A stretch of 39,554 nt of DNA, taken from positions 1 through 39,554 of the forward strand of contig CAKVAS010000023.1 of NCBI GenBank assembly GCA_934725015.1, written 5' to 3'. Below the pieces are notes generated by a model. That model did no database searches. It was not told where the DNA came from and saw only the letters and a program-made list of their open reading frames with translations. The translations under genes were made by a program, and so were the position numbers. The DNA comes from an uncultured Bacteroidales bacterium (lineage in GTDB: Bacteria; Bacteroidota; Bacteroidia; Bacteroidales; UBA932). Positions 39,502-39,554 of the stretch are shown one piece after another (the stretch's first letter is position 1; each line of letters begins with the position of its first letter).

Positions 39502-39554
39502 ATAATTTTAAAATTTAACAATCGGGCAGGCTAAAAGCCGGCTCAAACCTTGTA

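Overview
The window looks like chromosome of a member of the Bacteroidales. The core genes are GC-rich, and a Rikenellaceae/Alistipes-like source is a guess I cannot test. Three things point there. Many genes are preceded by the Bacteroidetes promoter form TTTG-N18-20-TAnnTTTG. Ribosome binding sites are weak. The gene set is typical: a TonB-dependent receptor, ATP-dependent PEP carboxykinase, a secreted bleomycin-hydrolase-type peptidase, a SulP permease, a LytTR regulator and an AAA_14/DUF4143 ATPase.

Layout. Positions 1-9.6 kb hold a maltose-acetyltransferase-like gene, a TfoX-domain protein, an AAA_14/DUF4143 ATPase, a cysteine-desulfidase-like UPF0597 protein, a very large VanZ/amidase-like fusion and an MsbA-type ABC exporter; all but the first lie on the minus strand. 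From 9.8 to 14.6 kb there is a lower-GC defence cassette: a RloA-like ATPase, a RloB-like TOPRIM protein and a single-chain MmeI-type (type IIL) restriction-modification enzyme. From 14.7 to 21.9 kb there is core metabolism: an M28-family protein with altered active-site residues, a TPR protein, a YycJ-like metallo-hydrolase, pckA and an alpha/beta hydrolase. From 22.0 to 27.9 kb a second defence cluster follows: a C5-methyltransferase with an overlapping NotI-like endonuclease, abutting recQ, then an AbiEi/Fic fusion and the tail of a lost nucleotidyltransferase. From 27.9 to 33.1 kb a LytTR regulator and a phosphodiester-glycosidase-like membrane protein stand opposite an FMN riboswitch that leads into a TonB-dependent receptor; a DNA/RNA non-specific nuclease lipoprotein comes next. 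From 33.1 to 39.5 kb are a SulP permease, nadD, gmk, class II fructose-bisphosphate aldolase and pepC.

The most unusual signal is non-coding. Four copies of a structured element of about 80-119 nt (7650-7742, 19026-19144, 35761-35861, 37720-37838) each start within a few bases after the stop codon of a housekeeping gene (ABC exporter, pckA, gmk, fba), always in the same orientation relative to that gene. Each has a conserved CAACC-ATAA-GGTTG hairpin inside a stem whose arms differ from copy to copy. Two copies have identical 34-nt 3' ends but unrelated, still complementary, arms. I do not recognise this family.

A second notable point is the FMN riboswitch in front of an outer-membrane receptor, which suggests flavin-regulated flavin import. 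No computation or database search could be run. Product names rest on motif recognition by eye.
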